Shown piece after piece: positions 5,798 to 13,400 of a stretch of 13,771 bases of DNA (positions are counted from its first letter, which is position 1; each line of letters opens with the position of its first letter). A program made the position numbers and the translations under genes. The notes beneath the pieces are model-generated. The model did no database searches and had not been told where the DNA came from. It saw only the letters and a list, made by a program, of their open reading frames with translations. The DNA lies in the NCBI GenBank assembly GCA_001275005.1, contig JWZX01000771.1, positions 1-13,771 of the forward strand, in the 5' to 3' direction. The stretch is from Chrysochromulina tobinii. Taxonomy: Eukaryota > Haptophyta > Prymnesiales > Chrysochromulinaceae.

Positions 5798-8700
5798 ATG
5801 AGACGAGATAAAATAACTTTAATTGCTGCGCTATTGCATGCTTCCATCGGTTCCGTTCCAATGCGGCACGACAAGCGCCCCAAGCTGCTCTCGCAGCCCA
5901 TGGCGCTCTCGCAAGCGCTCTCGAGACCTTGGGTGCAGACCAGGGTGCTGCGCCGCGATCAGGGCATTGCCACGTGCCTGGGCGAGTTCTGGTCAACCGC
6001 GCTGCGCTGTGCGCCCAAGGAACCACCGCCCACGCAGCCGCCGCCCAAGTCCTCCGCAGGCATGCTTCCTAGTCTAGGCGTCCACAGCAGGAGCGGCTCG
6101 AGGAGCGGCCTTGGCCAGAGCAAGAGCTTGCGGTGGGGCTCCGCCGACGCCGCGGCCGAGACGGGCCTGTGCCGTGAGGGCTACGAGCTGCTCCATGGCA
6201 GGCTGTTGACGGTCCTCGCGTCCGATCCGCGTGGCGCCGAATGCGTCGCCGCGCACAGCTGGGACGCCGAGCACCCCAGTCCCATGCCGTACATGTCGCG
6301 CGAGCGCTTCCTCGACGTCCTCTTCGAGCTTGCTACGGAGCTCGTGCCGGTAACGACGGGTACATCGGCCACAATGGCTGACGAATACATCGACTGGCTA
6401 CTGACGCTCTTCGGGAAGGTGGCCGTGCAGGCGCCCATGACCGAGACGCACAAGGGTACCACCGTCGTTGGTCTCTTCTGGAAGTGGCGTCCCGAAGTGA
6501 AGCCTGCACCAGAGTTTGTACCGGGCTACGTACCGCCTGCCGCCGTGGATGGCGGCGACGACTCTGTTGATGGCAGCGGCAGCAGCGGCGGCGGCGGCGG
6601 TGGCGGCGGCGGCGGCGGGCGGCGCAAGAGCAAGGAAAGTGCTGTCGGCAGTTTCGACCAGGTAGCCGAAGAAGCGGCCGAGGAGACGGCTGAGGAGGAG
6701 CAGGAGGAGGAGACGGCTGAGCAGGAGGAGGCCGCGCTTGAACAAAACGAAGCAGCGACCGTCTTGCAATCACGTGCACGCGCTGCGCACGCCCAAAAGG
6801 AAGTCGCCCTCGAACGCGAGCGTGTGCGCGAGCGTCGGTCGGTGATGCCACCGTCGTCTCCAGTCATGACGCCCCCAGACATGACGCCCCCAGTCATGAT
6901 GCAAGAGGGCACGTGGATGGGCTCGGAGGGGATGGGCTCGGAGGGGAACCCCACGTCGGAAGTGGGCGCGGCGGCTGCCGAGGTTCAGGCTGTCAGGACG
7001 CCGGCTGCCGCGGAGGTGGCTGTCAAGGAGCGCATCGCCGAGCTCGATCGCAAGGCGGCGACGGGCAGCCTATCGCAGGTCGAGCGGCGCGAGCGCAGGG
7101 CGTCACAAGACATGCTCGCCAGCCTAACCCAGGCACAGCAGGAGGCGTCACAAGACATGCTCGCCAGCCTATTCCAGGCAGAGCAGGAGGCGTCACGAGA
7201 TATGCTCGCCAGCCTAACCCAGGCAGAGCAAGAGGCGTCACAAGACACTTTCGCCGCTCTCGACGCCGTCCAAGCTGCCTCCCGCCCGAACCCGAACCCG
7301 AACCCTCACGCCGCTCTCGAGGCCGTCCAAGCTGCCACCCGGGGCCGTCTAGCCCGGCGCGCGCTGCCCTCGCTCAAGAAGACTTTCCTTCGTGAGCGAG
7401 CGCGCCTCAAGGGCAGCAACATGAGCGCTCTGATCGAGCTAGTCCTCGAAGACCAACGCGACCAGCTCAAGCAAGAAGGCGCGTCCCGGCACACACTGAC
7501 CTTCGGACTACACGACGCCGGCCTGCTGGCCCGCGCCGACACAGCCGACGGCAATGCCGACGGCCAGGGCTTGGCAGAGGGCGGTGGCGCCATGGGCGGC
7601 GGCGCGGCTGCTGAGGCCCAGGCTGTCGAGGTACGAATCTCCGATCTCGAGCAGCGGCAGGCGGCAGGCGAGCTGAGTGAGGCGGAGAGGGCAGAGCTCG
7701 CAGCCAGCGAGGCGAACTTGAGATTGCTCCTCGAGAGGGACGCGGCCAAGGCGGAGGCGGAGGCGGTCCAATCTCGCGTGGCCGAGCTCACGCACAAGCA
7801 GGCAGCGGGCGAGCTGAGAGTTGCCGAGAAGGCAGAGCTCAACTCTTCCGAGCCGAAGCTCGCAGCTCTCGAGGCGACGGCGGCGGTGGGCACGAATGGT
7901 GGCCACGCACGAGGGCCGCCCCCAGTCGCCGTCTCGCACGCTGTGGGTGAGCGCAGCCGCCACCTTGGCGGCTACGGTGGCAAGCAGCTCCACGGCGGCG
8001 ACGCCGGCTCCTTTTCCAACGGCTCCGACTCGCCGCTGGAGGCTGGGTACGATCTCAGCCCGGGGGTTCGGCGGCCCGGGGCGCCCTTCCTGCCGTGGGC
8101 GCGTGCGCACAGCCCCACGCGTTCTACCGCGCCGCAGCCGCATCAGCCGGCGGCGACGGCGGCGCAGCCCAATGCCTGCATTCGCACAGCCGCGACGAGT
8201 GGGCCAGCCTACGCGCCGCACGTGCCGCCGGCATACCCGCGGCCGCTTCTGCAACCGCACGCGACGACCGATGGGAGCGTCTCGTGGTTCGACGTCGGTC
8301 CAAGATTGGAACAGATGCGCTCCAATAGCATGCCTCTCAATAGCATGCCTCTCAATAGCATGCCTCTCAATAGCAGCATGCCTCGTGCGAGTAGCCTCAC
8401 GTTGATCCCTGGCGCGCATGCACGTGACGATCGCGTACTCATCATGCACCGCGACGGGTGCGGCACTGGCATGGGCAGCGGCACCGGCATGAGCGGTGGT
8501 GCTGGCATGGGTGGCAACACGGGATCAGAGAGCGGTGGCGGCATGGGTGGCGTCGACCGTTTGACGAGTGCGAGCGGCGGCGTGTACAGCCTCGGCGCCT
8601 TCCCCCGCCTTGGCCTAGCGAGCCGTGGCCTCCAGCGAGGCGAGGCGGCCGTACCATTCACATTCACAGGCCTGGCGAGCCGTGGCCTCCAGCGAGGCGA

Positions 8701-10177
8701 GGCGGCCGTACAATTCTCGCCGAAGCCGAGCCCGCCGCCTCTCACATCTCTCAGTTCATCCATCGGCGGGGGCGCGGAGACCGTCTCGATTGCCGCCATC
8801 CAGAAGGCGCTTGCCAAGGTAGCCTCCGCTGAGCAGGAGGCCTCGCCAGTGGCCGCCTCGCCCTCGCCGATCCTGTATGCGCCGCCGCCCTCGCCGCAGC
8901 AGTCACAGCGACGCTCGTCCCATCGGCGCTCGTCACAAATGGGCATCTCGCACCCACCCTCGGGGCCCAGGCAGCGGGAGAGTCACCAACGGCCATTCTC
9001 CGAAGTGGACGCTCGGCCGTTGACGCACCACGCGGCGCTAGAGGCTTCGAGGGCTTTTGCTTCCCGGGATGGAATTGGTGGCGTCAGCGTTCGCGGCGGC
9101 GTCCGTGCACGCGATGGCGCCAGTCGTGCCGTCTTGCAGCTTCCCTCTCAGTCGCTACAGCTGCCAGTGCCGGTGCTGCCGGGTGAGCTGCTGCCGCTGC
9201 CATCGCCTGGCAGTGGGAATGCGGAGCAGCAGTTGCGTCAACTCACCGAGCCCTTTCGGGGCGTTGCCGCCGCCGATGCGCTTCTCCTCAAGCCCTGGCC
9301 GTTACCCCCGATGCCCGCAGAGGGCATCAGCCACGCGCCACTTGCCCAAGTCGGCGGTGCGTCTGCTCCGTCTTCGCCACTACCACTCAAGACGAGCTTC
9401 AGCGCCGCCACGCTATCGCAGGAGGGTGTGGTAGTCATCCGCGTTCCAGCGCACGGCGGCTCCATGATGAGTGCCGCCATTGTTGTCAACGAGGGCGTGG
9501 CCACCTTTTTGAAGGGGGGATGGGTGGTCGCGCCGATCCCGCCTATCCAGAACGCCGCTGTGTCGCCGATGGCACATCCCCAGCTCTCCTTGCACGCGCT
9601 GCGGCGGCAAGCTCGAGACGAGCCGCCACCGGCGCACTTGCTCAGATGCGGCAGCGGGAAGCAGTGCATCCCACCTGGCGGCTGTGGGAAGCAGGGCAGC
9701 CCACCTGGCGGCTGTGGGAAGCAGGGCAGCCCACCTGGCGGCAGTGACCCCGCTGCCCAGCGGATGCGCCGACAGATCGAGCACGCTGGGGGTGGCGCTG
9801 CTGCTAAGTCGCCACTCGTCTCGCCCTCGTCGCCGCCTCGAGGTCAAACGAGCTTTGGCGCTGCCACCCTTTCGAAGGAGGGGTTCGTGCCCGAGCCCGT
9901 GCAAGCGCAAGGAGCCTCCGCGGCACGCGCCGCTACCTCTTCGAATGAGTTTGGGTCGGCCGTCGCGCCGTCTGAAAGTTATGATACGCCGTCTAATGCG
10001 CAGGGTACCTCCGCGACCGTTGCTCTGAGGGTGTCGCCGTCGACGCCATGGTCGACGCCCCGGCGTTCTGTCGAGACCCAGCCCGACGAACCCTCGGAGC
10101 AGATCACACCCTGGGAGCGCCGAGAGGTTCACACCCCGGGCATCTCGACCAGGGCCACGGCCAGAGCGGGGTCGTAG
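5798..10177 (+). CDS. Large IQ-motif, coiled-coil, low-complexity scaffold-like protein
   Basis: A 1459-aa frame without introns; TGA at 5774 closes it upstream. The first 21 codons are AT-rich, followed by GC-rich codons from ATG 5861, with ataaaataa at about 5808 between, so ATG 5861 (1438 aa) may be the true start. Residues about 125-235 form a folded domain with YMSRERFLDVLFELATELV and EYIDWLLTLFGKV, resembling an FFDxLFELAD...EYxxFL domain I recall from algal and ciliate cilium-type proteins. A Gly-run (about 262-275) and an Asp/Glu coil follow. IQ motifs: TVLQSRARAAHAQK (about 321-334) and AVQAATRGRLARR (about 509-521), expected to bind calmodulin or centrin. Three coiled modules have the pattern RIxEL..KQAAGELSxAERAEL. 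The C-terminal 750 residues are disordered Ser/Pro/Gly-rich with tandem repeats. No signal peptide or membrane span. Function unknown; a cytoskeletal or flagellar scaffold is a guess. Confidence 0.8.
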   Translation: MRRDKITLIAALLHASIGSVPMRHDKRPKLLSQPMALSQALSRPWVQTRVLRRDQGIATCLGEFWSTALRCAPKEPPPTQPPPKSSAGMLPSLGVHSRSGSRSGLGQSKSLRWGSADAAAETGLCREGYELLHGRLLTVLASDPRGAECVAAHSWDAEHPSPMPYMSRERFLDVLFELATELVPVTTGTSATMADEYIDWLLTLFGKVAVQAPMTETHKGTTVVGLFWKWRPEVKPAPEFVPGYVPPAAVDGGDDSVDGSGSSGGGGGGGGGGGRRKSKESAVGSFDQVAEEAAEETAEEEQEEETAEQEEAALEQNEAATVLQSRARAAHAQKEVALERERVRERRSVMPPSSPVMTPPDMTPPVMMQEGTWMGSEGMGSEGNPTSEVGAAAAEVQAVRTPAAAEVAVKERIAELDRKAATGSLSQVERRERRASQDMLASLTQAQQEASQDMLASLFQAEQEASRDMLASLTQAEQEASQDTFAALDAVQAASRPNPNPNPHAALEAVQAATRGRLARRALPSLKKTFLRERARLKGSNMSALIELVLEDQRDQLKQEGASRHTLTFGLHDAGLLARADTADGNADGQGLAEGGGAMGGGAAAEAQAVEVRISDLEQRQAAGELSEAERAELAASEANLRLLLERDAAKAEAEAVQSRVAELTHKQAAGELRVAEKAELNSSEPKLAALEATAAVGTNGGHARGPPPVAVSHAVGERSRHLGGYGGKQLHGGDAGSFSNGSDSPLEAGYDLSPGVRRPGAPFLPWARAHSPTRSTAPQPHQPAATAAQPNACIRTAATSGPAYAPHVPPAYPRPLLQPHATTDGSVSWFDVGPRLEQMRSNSMPLNSMPLNSMPLNSSMPRASSLTLIPGAHARDDRVLIMHRDGCGTGMGSGTGMSGGAGMGGNTGSESGGGMGGVDRLTSASGGVYSLGAFPRLGLASRGLQRGEAAVPFTFTGLASRGLQRGEAAVQFSPKPSPPPLTSLSSSIGGGAETVSIAAIQKALAKVASAEQEASPVAASPSPILYAPPPSPQQSQRRSSHRRSSQMGISHPPSGPRQRESHQRPFSEVDARPLTHHAALEASRAFASRDGIGGVSVRGGVRARDGASRAVLQLPSQSLQLPVPVLPGELLPLPSPGSGNAEQQLRQLTEPFRGVAAADALLLKPWPLPPMPAEGISHAPLAQVGGASAPSSPLPLKTSFSAATLSQEGVVVIRVPAHGGSMMSAAIVVNEGVATFLKGGWVVAPIPPIQNAAVSPMAHPQLSLHALRRQARDEPPPAHLLRCGSGKQCIPPGGCGKQGSPPGGCGKQGSPPGGSDPAAQRMRRQIEHAGGGAAAKSPLVSPSSPPRGQTSFGAATLSKEGFVPEPVQAQGASAARAATSSNEFGSAVAPSESYDTPSNAQGTSATVALRVSPSTPWSTPRRSVETQPDEPSEQITPWERREVHTPGISTRATARAGS
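6583..6624 (+). repeat. GGC trinucleotide run encoding poly-glycine
   Basis: Almost pure (ggc)n with single interruptions, encoding about eleven consecutive Gly after an SGSS linker in the large scaffold-like protein. It separates the N-terminal folded domain from the acidic coiled coil. Confidence 0.9.
7100..7279 (+). repeat. 45-bp in-frame tandem repeat (15 aa, ASQDMLASLTQAEQE)
   Basis: Three near-identical copies at 7100, 7145 and 7190, plus a diverged fourth from 7235 that leads into the linker before the second IQ motif. The unit keeps a helical heptad-like pattern. Length is a multiple of three, so copy-number change keeps the frame. Confidence 0.95.
7287..7305 (+). repeat. Hexanucleotide cccgaa run (Pro-Asn repeat)
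   Basis: Three copies of cccgaa plus an incomplete fourth, encoding PNPNPNP, directly before the module containing the second IQ motif. Short, but exact. Confidence 0.8.
8324..8386 (+). repeat. 15-bp tandem repeat encoding NSMPL
   Basis: Three exact copies of aatagcatgcctctc at 8324, 8339 and 8354, followed by a variant copy with an added Ser codon. In-frame in the disordered part of the large scaffold-like protein. Confidence 0.95.
8612..8716 (+). repeat. 57-bp direct duplication encoding GLASRGLQRGEAAV
   Basis: Copies start at 8612 and 8669. The second matches the first over 48 bp with only two differences, then diverges. In-frame, giving two copies of GLASRGLQRGEAAV followed by PFTFT in the first and QFSPKP in the second. 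Confidence 0.95.
9650..9739 (+). repeat. 30-bp tandem repeat encoding GCGKQGSPPG
   Basis: Copies at 9650, 9680 and 9710; the last two are identical and the first has several differences (GSGKQCIPPG). In-frame in the disordered C-terminal part of the large scaffold-like protein; it also brings in Cys residues. Confidence 0.95.
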
Positions 10178-10430
10178 CGGAGCCTGGGAATACGTGTGAC
10201 CGGAGCAAATTTTTAGTGAAACCAACTTACTTTTACTCAAACGTGGATGAGGGATTGAGACAAGGCGCGGCCACGCTCGATCGCTGTCTCGTCACTGGCT
10301 GCACACGCGACAAAATGCTGCCCTCTTCCATCCATGTCCACATCCCGTTCGCTCCAGTCGCCCAATGTATCTGCAATCATCATCCAATTGTCGCGGTCGG
10401 TCGGGTCGCACCACCTCACCCCTCCCTGTA
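10178..10430. other. Convergent intergenic region between genes 4 and 5
   Basis: 253 bp between the two stop codons, expected to hold both 3' UTRs and poly(A) signals. An AT-rich patch lies at 10204-10232. No AATAAA was seen. The minus strand is open for about 65 codons after the RING stop in another frame, described among the findings. Confidence 0.6.
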
Positions 10431-12866
10431 TCACACTAGCCGTGCCATCAGCCAAAACTGGACGGGCGTGCGACAGTAAGGGCAACTTTTCATGCTGGCC
10501 GTGCAGCGCTCGCACGCGAGCTGATGGCCGCACGGCACCGCAAGGTGCGACTTGGGCCCCACCATGCACACGATGCACGTAGTCTGGCCACCGATGGTCG
10601 ATTCGGGCGCCTCGTCGTGCACACGGCCGGTGAAGTTGCCCACGTCGGCGAGCGTCAGAGGCCTCACCGCTGGCATCAAACCTTCAGCCGGTGCTGGGGC
10701 CGATGGTGGCGCAGGGGCAGGGGGCGATGAAGGTGCGGTAGTTGGACCACGCCTGCCACGCCCTCCACGCCCCCCTCGCCTGCCGCGGCCAGCGCTCTCT
10801 GCCACGGCCACGGCCGCCGCCCTCTCCACCTCCGCCCTCTCCATCGCCGCCCTCTCCGCCTCCGCCCTCTCCGCCTCCGCCCTCTCCGCCTCCGCCCTCT
10901 CCGCCTCCGCTGCTTGCCTAATCACCTCAGCATCTGCCCGAGCCCTGCCTGCCTGCGTGGCCTCCGCCTTGGCGGCCTTGAGCGCTGCTACCCGTACCGC
11001 CGCCTTCTCGGCCTCCTTTGCCGCTTGTACAGCCGCCGCGTCCGCGGCCGCCGCGTCCTTCTCTGCCTCCGCTACGGCCGCCTCTGCCGCAGCTGTCACC
11101 TCCACGTCATTCTCAGCCACAGGGGCCTCCGATGCAGGCGCCGCTTCTGCGGATGCTGAGCCTGCGGCAGGCGGAGACTGTGTGACCTCGAGCAGAGACA
11201 GCTTCGACAGGCTGGCTTGCATCTCCATCTCCGCAGCGTGCTTGCGACGCAGCTTCTGGCTCTCCTGCTTGCGCTTCTTGTGCAAGCGCTCGCGCACCGC
11301 CCTCGCCTCCGTCAACACACCCTCGCTCGCGAGTGCGTGGTGCTCCTCGATCGACCCGACCAGGCCCTCGTACTGCGCGGCTGCCATGGCCACACGCAGC
11401 GCCTCGTCGGCGGCGGCAGAAGGAGCAGGACACACGACGTCCGCGTTGCCAGCCGCCGCCAACACACCGTCCTCCGCCTCGGCGCTGCCACTTGCGGCCG
11501 CTGACGCACTCGCTACCGGCTCTCTCGCCTCGCTCGCCCCTGCCTGCTTGGCTTTGGCTTTCTTGCTCGCTTTCTTCGTGTGCGTCTGCTGCTTGTGCGC
11601 AGCCTCCGTCTCCTCTTCAGCCAGCAGAGCCGCAGCGGCAAGCTCGGCTGCCCGCTCGGCTGCCGCACGCTCCGCACTCGACACCGGAGCGACCGCAGCG
11701 ATCGTCGTAGGTGCGCGGCCCCTGCTGCGCAGGAATCTTGCGATGACGGCGTGGCCGTGGGCCTCTGCGACATTGAGGGCTGTGCCGGCACCGCATCGCA
11801 ATTCGGTGCGTGCGCCAGCATGCACGAGCAGCTTGACTATGTCGCCGTGGCCTCCGATGCAGGCGCGGATCAGAGGCGTGACGCCCTCCCTGTCTGCCTG
11901 GTCGACGGCGGCGTGGGCGGCGAGCAGCAGCTGCACGCAGCCGGTGTCGCCTGTGTAGCAGGCGGCCCACAGAGGAGTCATGTCCCCGGGGCTGGCTGCC
12001 TGGTCGACGGCGGCGTTGGCGGCGAGCAGCAGCTGCACACAGCCGCCGTGGCAATCGATGCAGGCGGCGACCAGCGGCGTGATGCCGTTGGCTGCCTGGT
12101 CGACGGCGGCGTGGGCGGCGAGCAGCAGCTGCACGCAGCCGCCGTTGCCTTCGTTGCAGGCGGCGATCAGAGGCGTGGCGCCGTTGCTCTTTGCCTGGTC
12201 GACGGCGGCGTGGGCGGCGAGCAGCAGCTGCACGCAGCCGTCGTTGCCGCAGGGGCGATGGCAGGCGATGTACAGAGGCGTGACGCCGTCGCCGGCTGCC
12301 TGGTCGACGGCGGCATGGGCGGCAAGCAGCAGCCGCACGATGTCACGGTGGCCTTCGTCGCAGGCGGCGTGCAGAGGCGTGTAGCCGTCGCCACTTGCCT
12401 GTTCGACGGCGGCGTGGGCGGCGAGCAGCAGCTGCACGCAGTCGCCGTGGCCTTTTTCGCAGGCGGCGTACAGAGGCGTGGCGCCGTAAATATTTTCCTG
12501 GTCGACGGCGGCGTGGGCAGCGAGCAGCAGCCTCGCGCAGTCGCCGTAGCCTTTGTAGCAGGCGGCCCACAGAGGAGTGACGCCTTTGCTGTTTGCCTGT
12601 TCGATGGCGGCGTGGGCGGCGAGCAGCAGCCGCACGCAGTCGCCGTTGCCTTTGTCGCAGGCGGCGTACAGAGGCGTGACGCCGTTGCCGGTTGCCTGGT
12701 CGACGGTGGCGTGGGCGGCCAGCAGCAGCTTCGTGCACTCCATGAATCCGAAGGCACAGGCACGCGCCAAGCAGATGCCGAGGCCGGCCGCGTCCTTCAC
12801 GCATTCGATGAGGCCCACGGCCTTGGCCTCGTCGCCGCGCTGGATCGCGTCGCAGATCGCGTTCAT
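10431..12866 (-). CDS. Ankyrin-repeat RING-HC protein, putative E3 ubiquitin ligase
   Basis: 811 aa from ATG 12866 (MNAICDAIQRGDE), a better start than the in-frame ATG at 12947, whose extra 27 residues are Arg/Cys-rich and lack ankyrin character. Residues about 1-390 hold some ten to eleven ankyrin repeats of the form GVTPLYAACxxGxGDCVxLLLAAHAAVDQA, mostly 33 aa; one has two extra residues, and the last two are diverged. Residues about 390-690 are Ala/Glu/Lys-rich coiled coil with a run of AERAE units, then a GRGRRGGRGG basic patch and a Pro/Ala linker. The C-terminus (about 764-798) is a C3HC4 RING: CIVC, PCGH, ACERC, CPYC. RING-HC domains recruit E2-ubiquitin, and ankyrin arrays bind the substrate. 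Architecture resembles XB3-like and other ANK-RING ligases, with an unusual RGG segment. No membrane segment. Convergent with gene 4. Confidence 0.92.
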   Translation of the reverse strand: MNAICDAIQRGDEAKAVGLIECVKDAAGLGICLARACAFGFMECTKLLLAAHATVDQATGNGVTPLYAACDKGNGDCVRLLLAAHAAIEQANSKGVTPLWAACYKGYGDCARLLLAAHAAVDQENIYGATPLYAACEKGHGDCVQLLLAAHAAVEQASGDGYTPLHAACDEGHRDIVRLLLAAHAAVDQAAGDGVTPLYIACHRPCGNDGCVQLLLAAHAAVDQAKSNGATPLIAACNEGNGGCVQLLLAAHAAVDQAANGITPLVAACIDCHGGCVQLLLAANAAVDQAASPGDMTPLWAACYTGDTGCVQLLLAAHAAVDQADREGVTPLIRACIGGHGDIVKLLVHAGARTELRCGAGTALNVAEAHGHAVIARFLRSRGRAPTTIAAVAPVSSAERAAAERAAELAAAALLAEEETEAAHKQQTHTKKASKKAKAKQAGASEAREPVASASAAASGSAEAEDGVLAAAGNADVVCPAPSAAADEALRVAMAAAQYEGLVGSIEEHHALASEGVLTEARAVRERLHKKRKQESQKLRRKHAAEMEMQASLSKLSLLEVTQSPPAAGSASAEAAPASEAPVAENDVEVTAAAEAAVAEAEKDAAAADAAAVQAAKEAEKAAVRVAALKAAKAEATQAGRARADAEVIRQAAEAERAEAERAEAERAEAERAAMERAEVERAAAVAVAESAGRGRRGGRGGRGRRGPTTAPSSPPAPAPPSAPAPAEGLMPAVRPLTLADVGNFTGRVHDEAPESTIGGQTTCIVCMVGPKSHLAVPCGHQLACERCTASMKSCPYCRTPVQFWLMARLV
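10818..10911 (-). repeat. 15-bp repeat encoding the Ala/Glu/Arg coiled coil
   Basis: Tandem tccgccctctccgcc-like units (plus-strand reading), in-frame in the ankyrin-RING gene. They encode (AERAE)n, a charged single helix or coiled coil between the ankyrin array and the RGG patch. Confidence 0.9.
11786..12767 (-). repeat. DNA array coding the ankyrin repeats (about 99 bp unit)
   Basis: Roughly ten units. The stretch coding QLLLAAHAAVDQA is nearly identical between copies at the DNA level, while the stretch coding TPLxxACxxGxxx varies. Most units are 99 bp, with 96-, 102- and 105-bp variants. The outermost units at both ends are diverged, as expected if only the middle is being homogenised. 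Confidence 0.9.
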
Positions 12867-13400
12867 GGTCCACTGTGTGGCTGGGCGTCTCCACTGTGCG
12901 CGCCCCACACTGCGTACAAAAAAGTTGCATTCTGCACCTGCATGCATTCCCTAAAGCCTCCTTTGTGATCGTCCTGTTCTATCCTTACCATGGCCGGGTC
13001 GCCGCGGTGGCCCCACGGAGTAAGTAAGTAAGTAAGTAAAAAATCATGCCAACAGGCAGCGTACACGTGGCGAGGGGGACACCCCCAGGCATACTAAGCG
13101 TGTACGGTGTTCAGCAATTCGAGTGTGGCCCCACGGAACATTCTGCGTTCTGGTCATTCTGCAGCATCATCGCTGTGAATTTATGTGATCCTATACTACG
13201 GGATCTGGGGGTGTTCAATCGTACTGCACATGTCCGTGGTCCATTTTGTCTGGTTCTTTCGTGTGCAAGTTGTACTTGAAGTCCGCAGAGGCCAGAGCGA
13301 TCCGAGGTTGCCGAGCATGATCCAGGAAGCGAAAAGACCCGCAACGTATCGTTCCCTCCGGGATGACGTGCATGGCGGCGAGGCACTGGCAGTGGTTGGC
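12867..13400. other. Intergenic region between genes 5 and 6
   Basis: Upstream region of the ankyrin-RING gene and 3' side of the transporter gene. It holds (gtaa)5 at 13020-13039 and two copies of gtggccccacgga at 13006-13018 and 13125-13137. On the minus strand, ATG|GTAAGG near 12985 and CATGCAG|GTGCAG near 12940 could delimit a 5' UTR intron of gene 5, but this is weak. No coding frame, RNA gene or mobile element was recognised. Confidence 0.55.
13020..13039. repeat. (gtaa)5 microsatellite
   Basis: Five exact copies of gtaa followed by an A-run, in the intergenic DNA upstream of the ankyrin-RING gene. Confidence 0.95.

Noticed and set aside
7508-8449. 313-aa minus-strand frame inside the large scaffold-like gene
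   Set aside because: Arg-rich shadow without domains; the plus frame is continuous for 1459 codons and contains IQ motifs and in-frame repeats.
10552-11958. 468-aa plus-strand Ala/Ser-rich frame opposite the ankyrin-RING gene
   Set aside because: Mirror of the Ala/Glu coiled-coil region; low complexity comes from the antisense of alanine and glutamate codons.
11580-12968. 462-aa plus-strand frame with CLVDGGVGGEQQLHA repeats
   Set aside because: Exact antisense of the ankyrin array; the repeat period makes it stay open.
13046-13386. Small frames in the gene 5-6 interval
   Set aside because: Short, no domain or codon bias like the neighbours; expected by chance.
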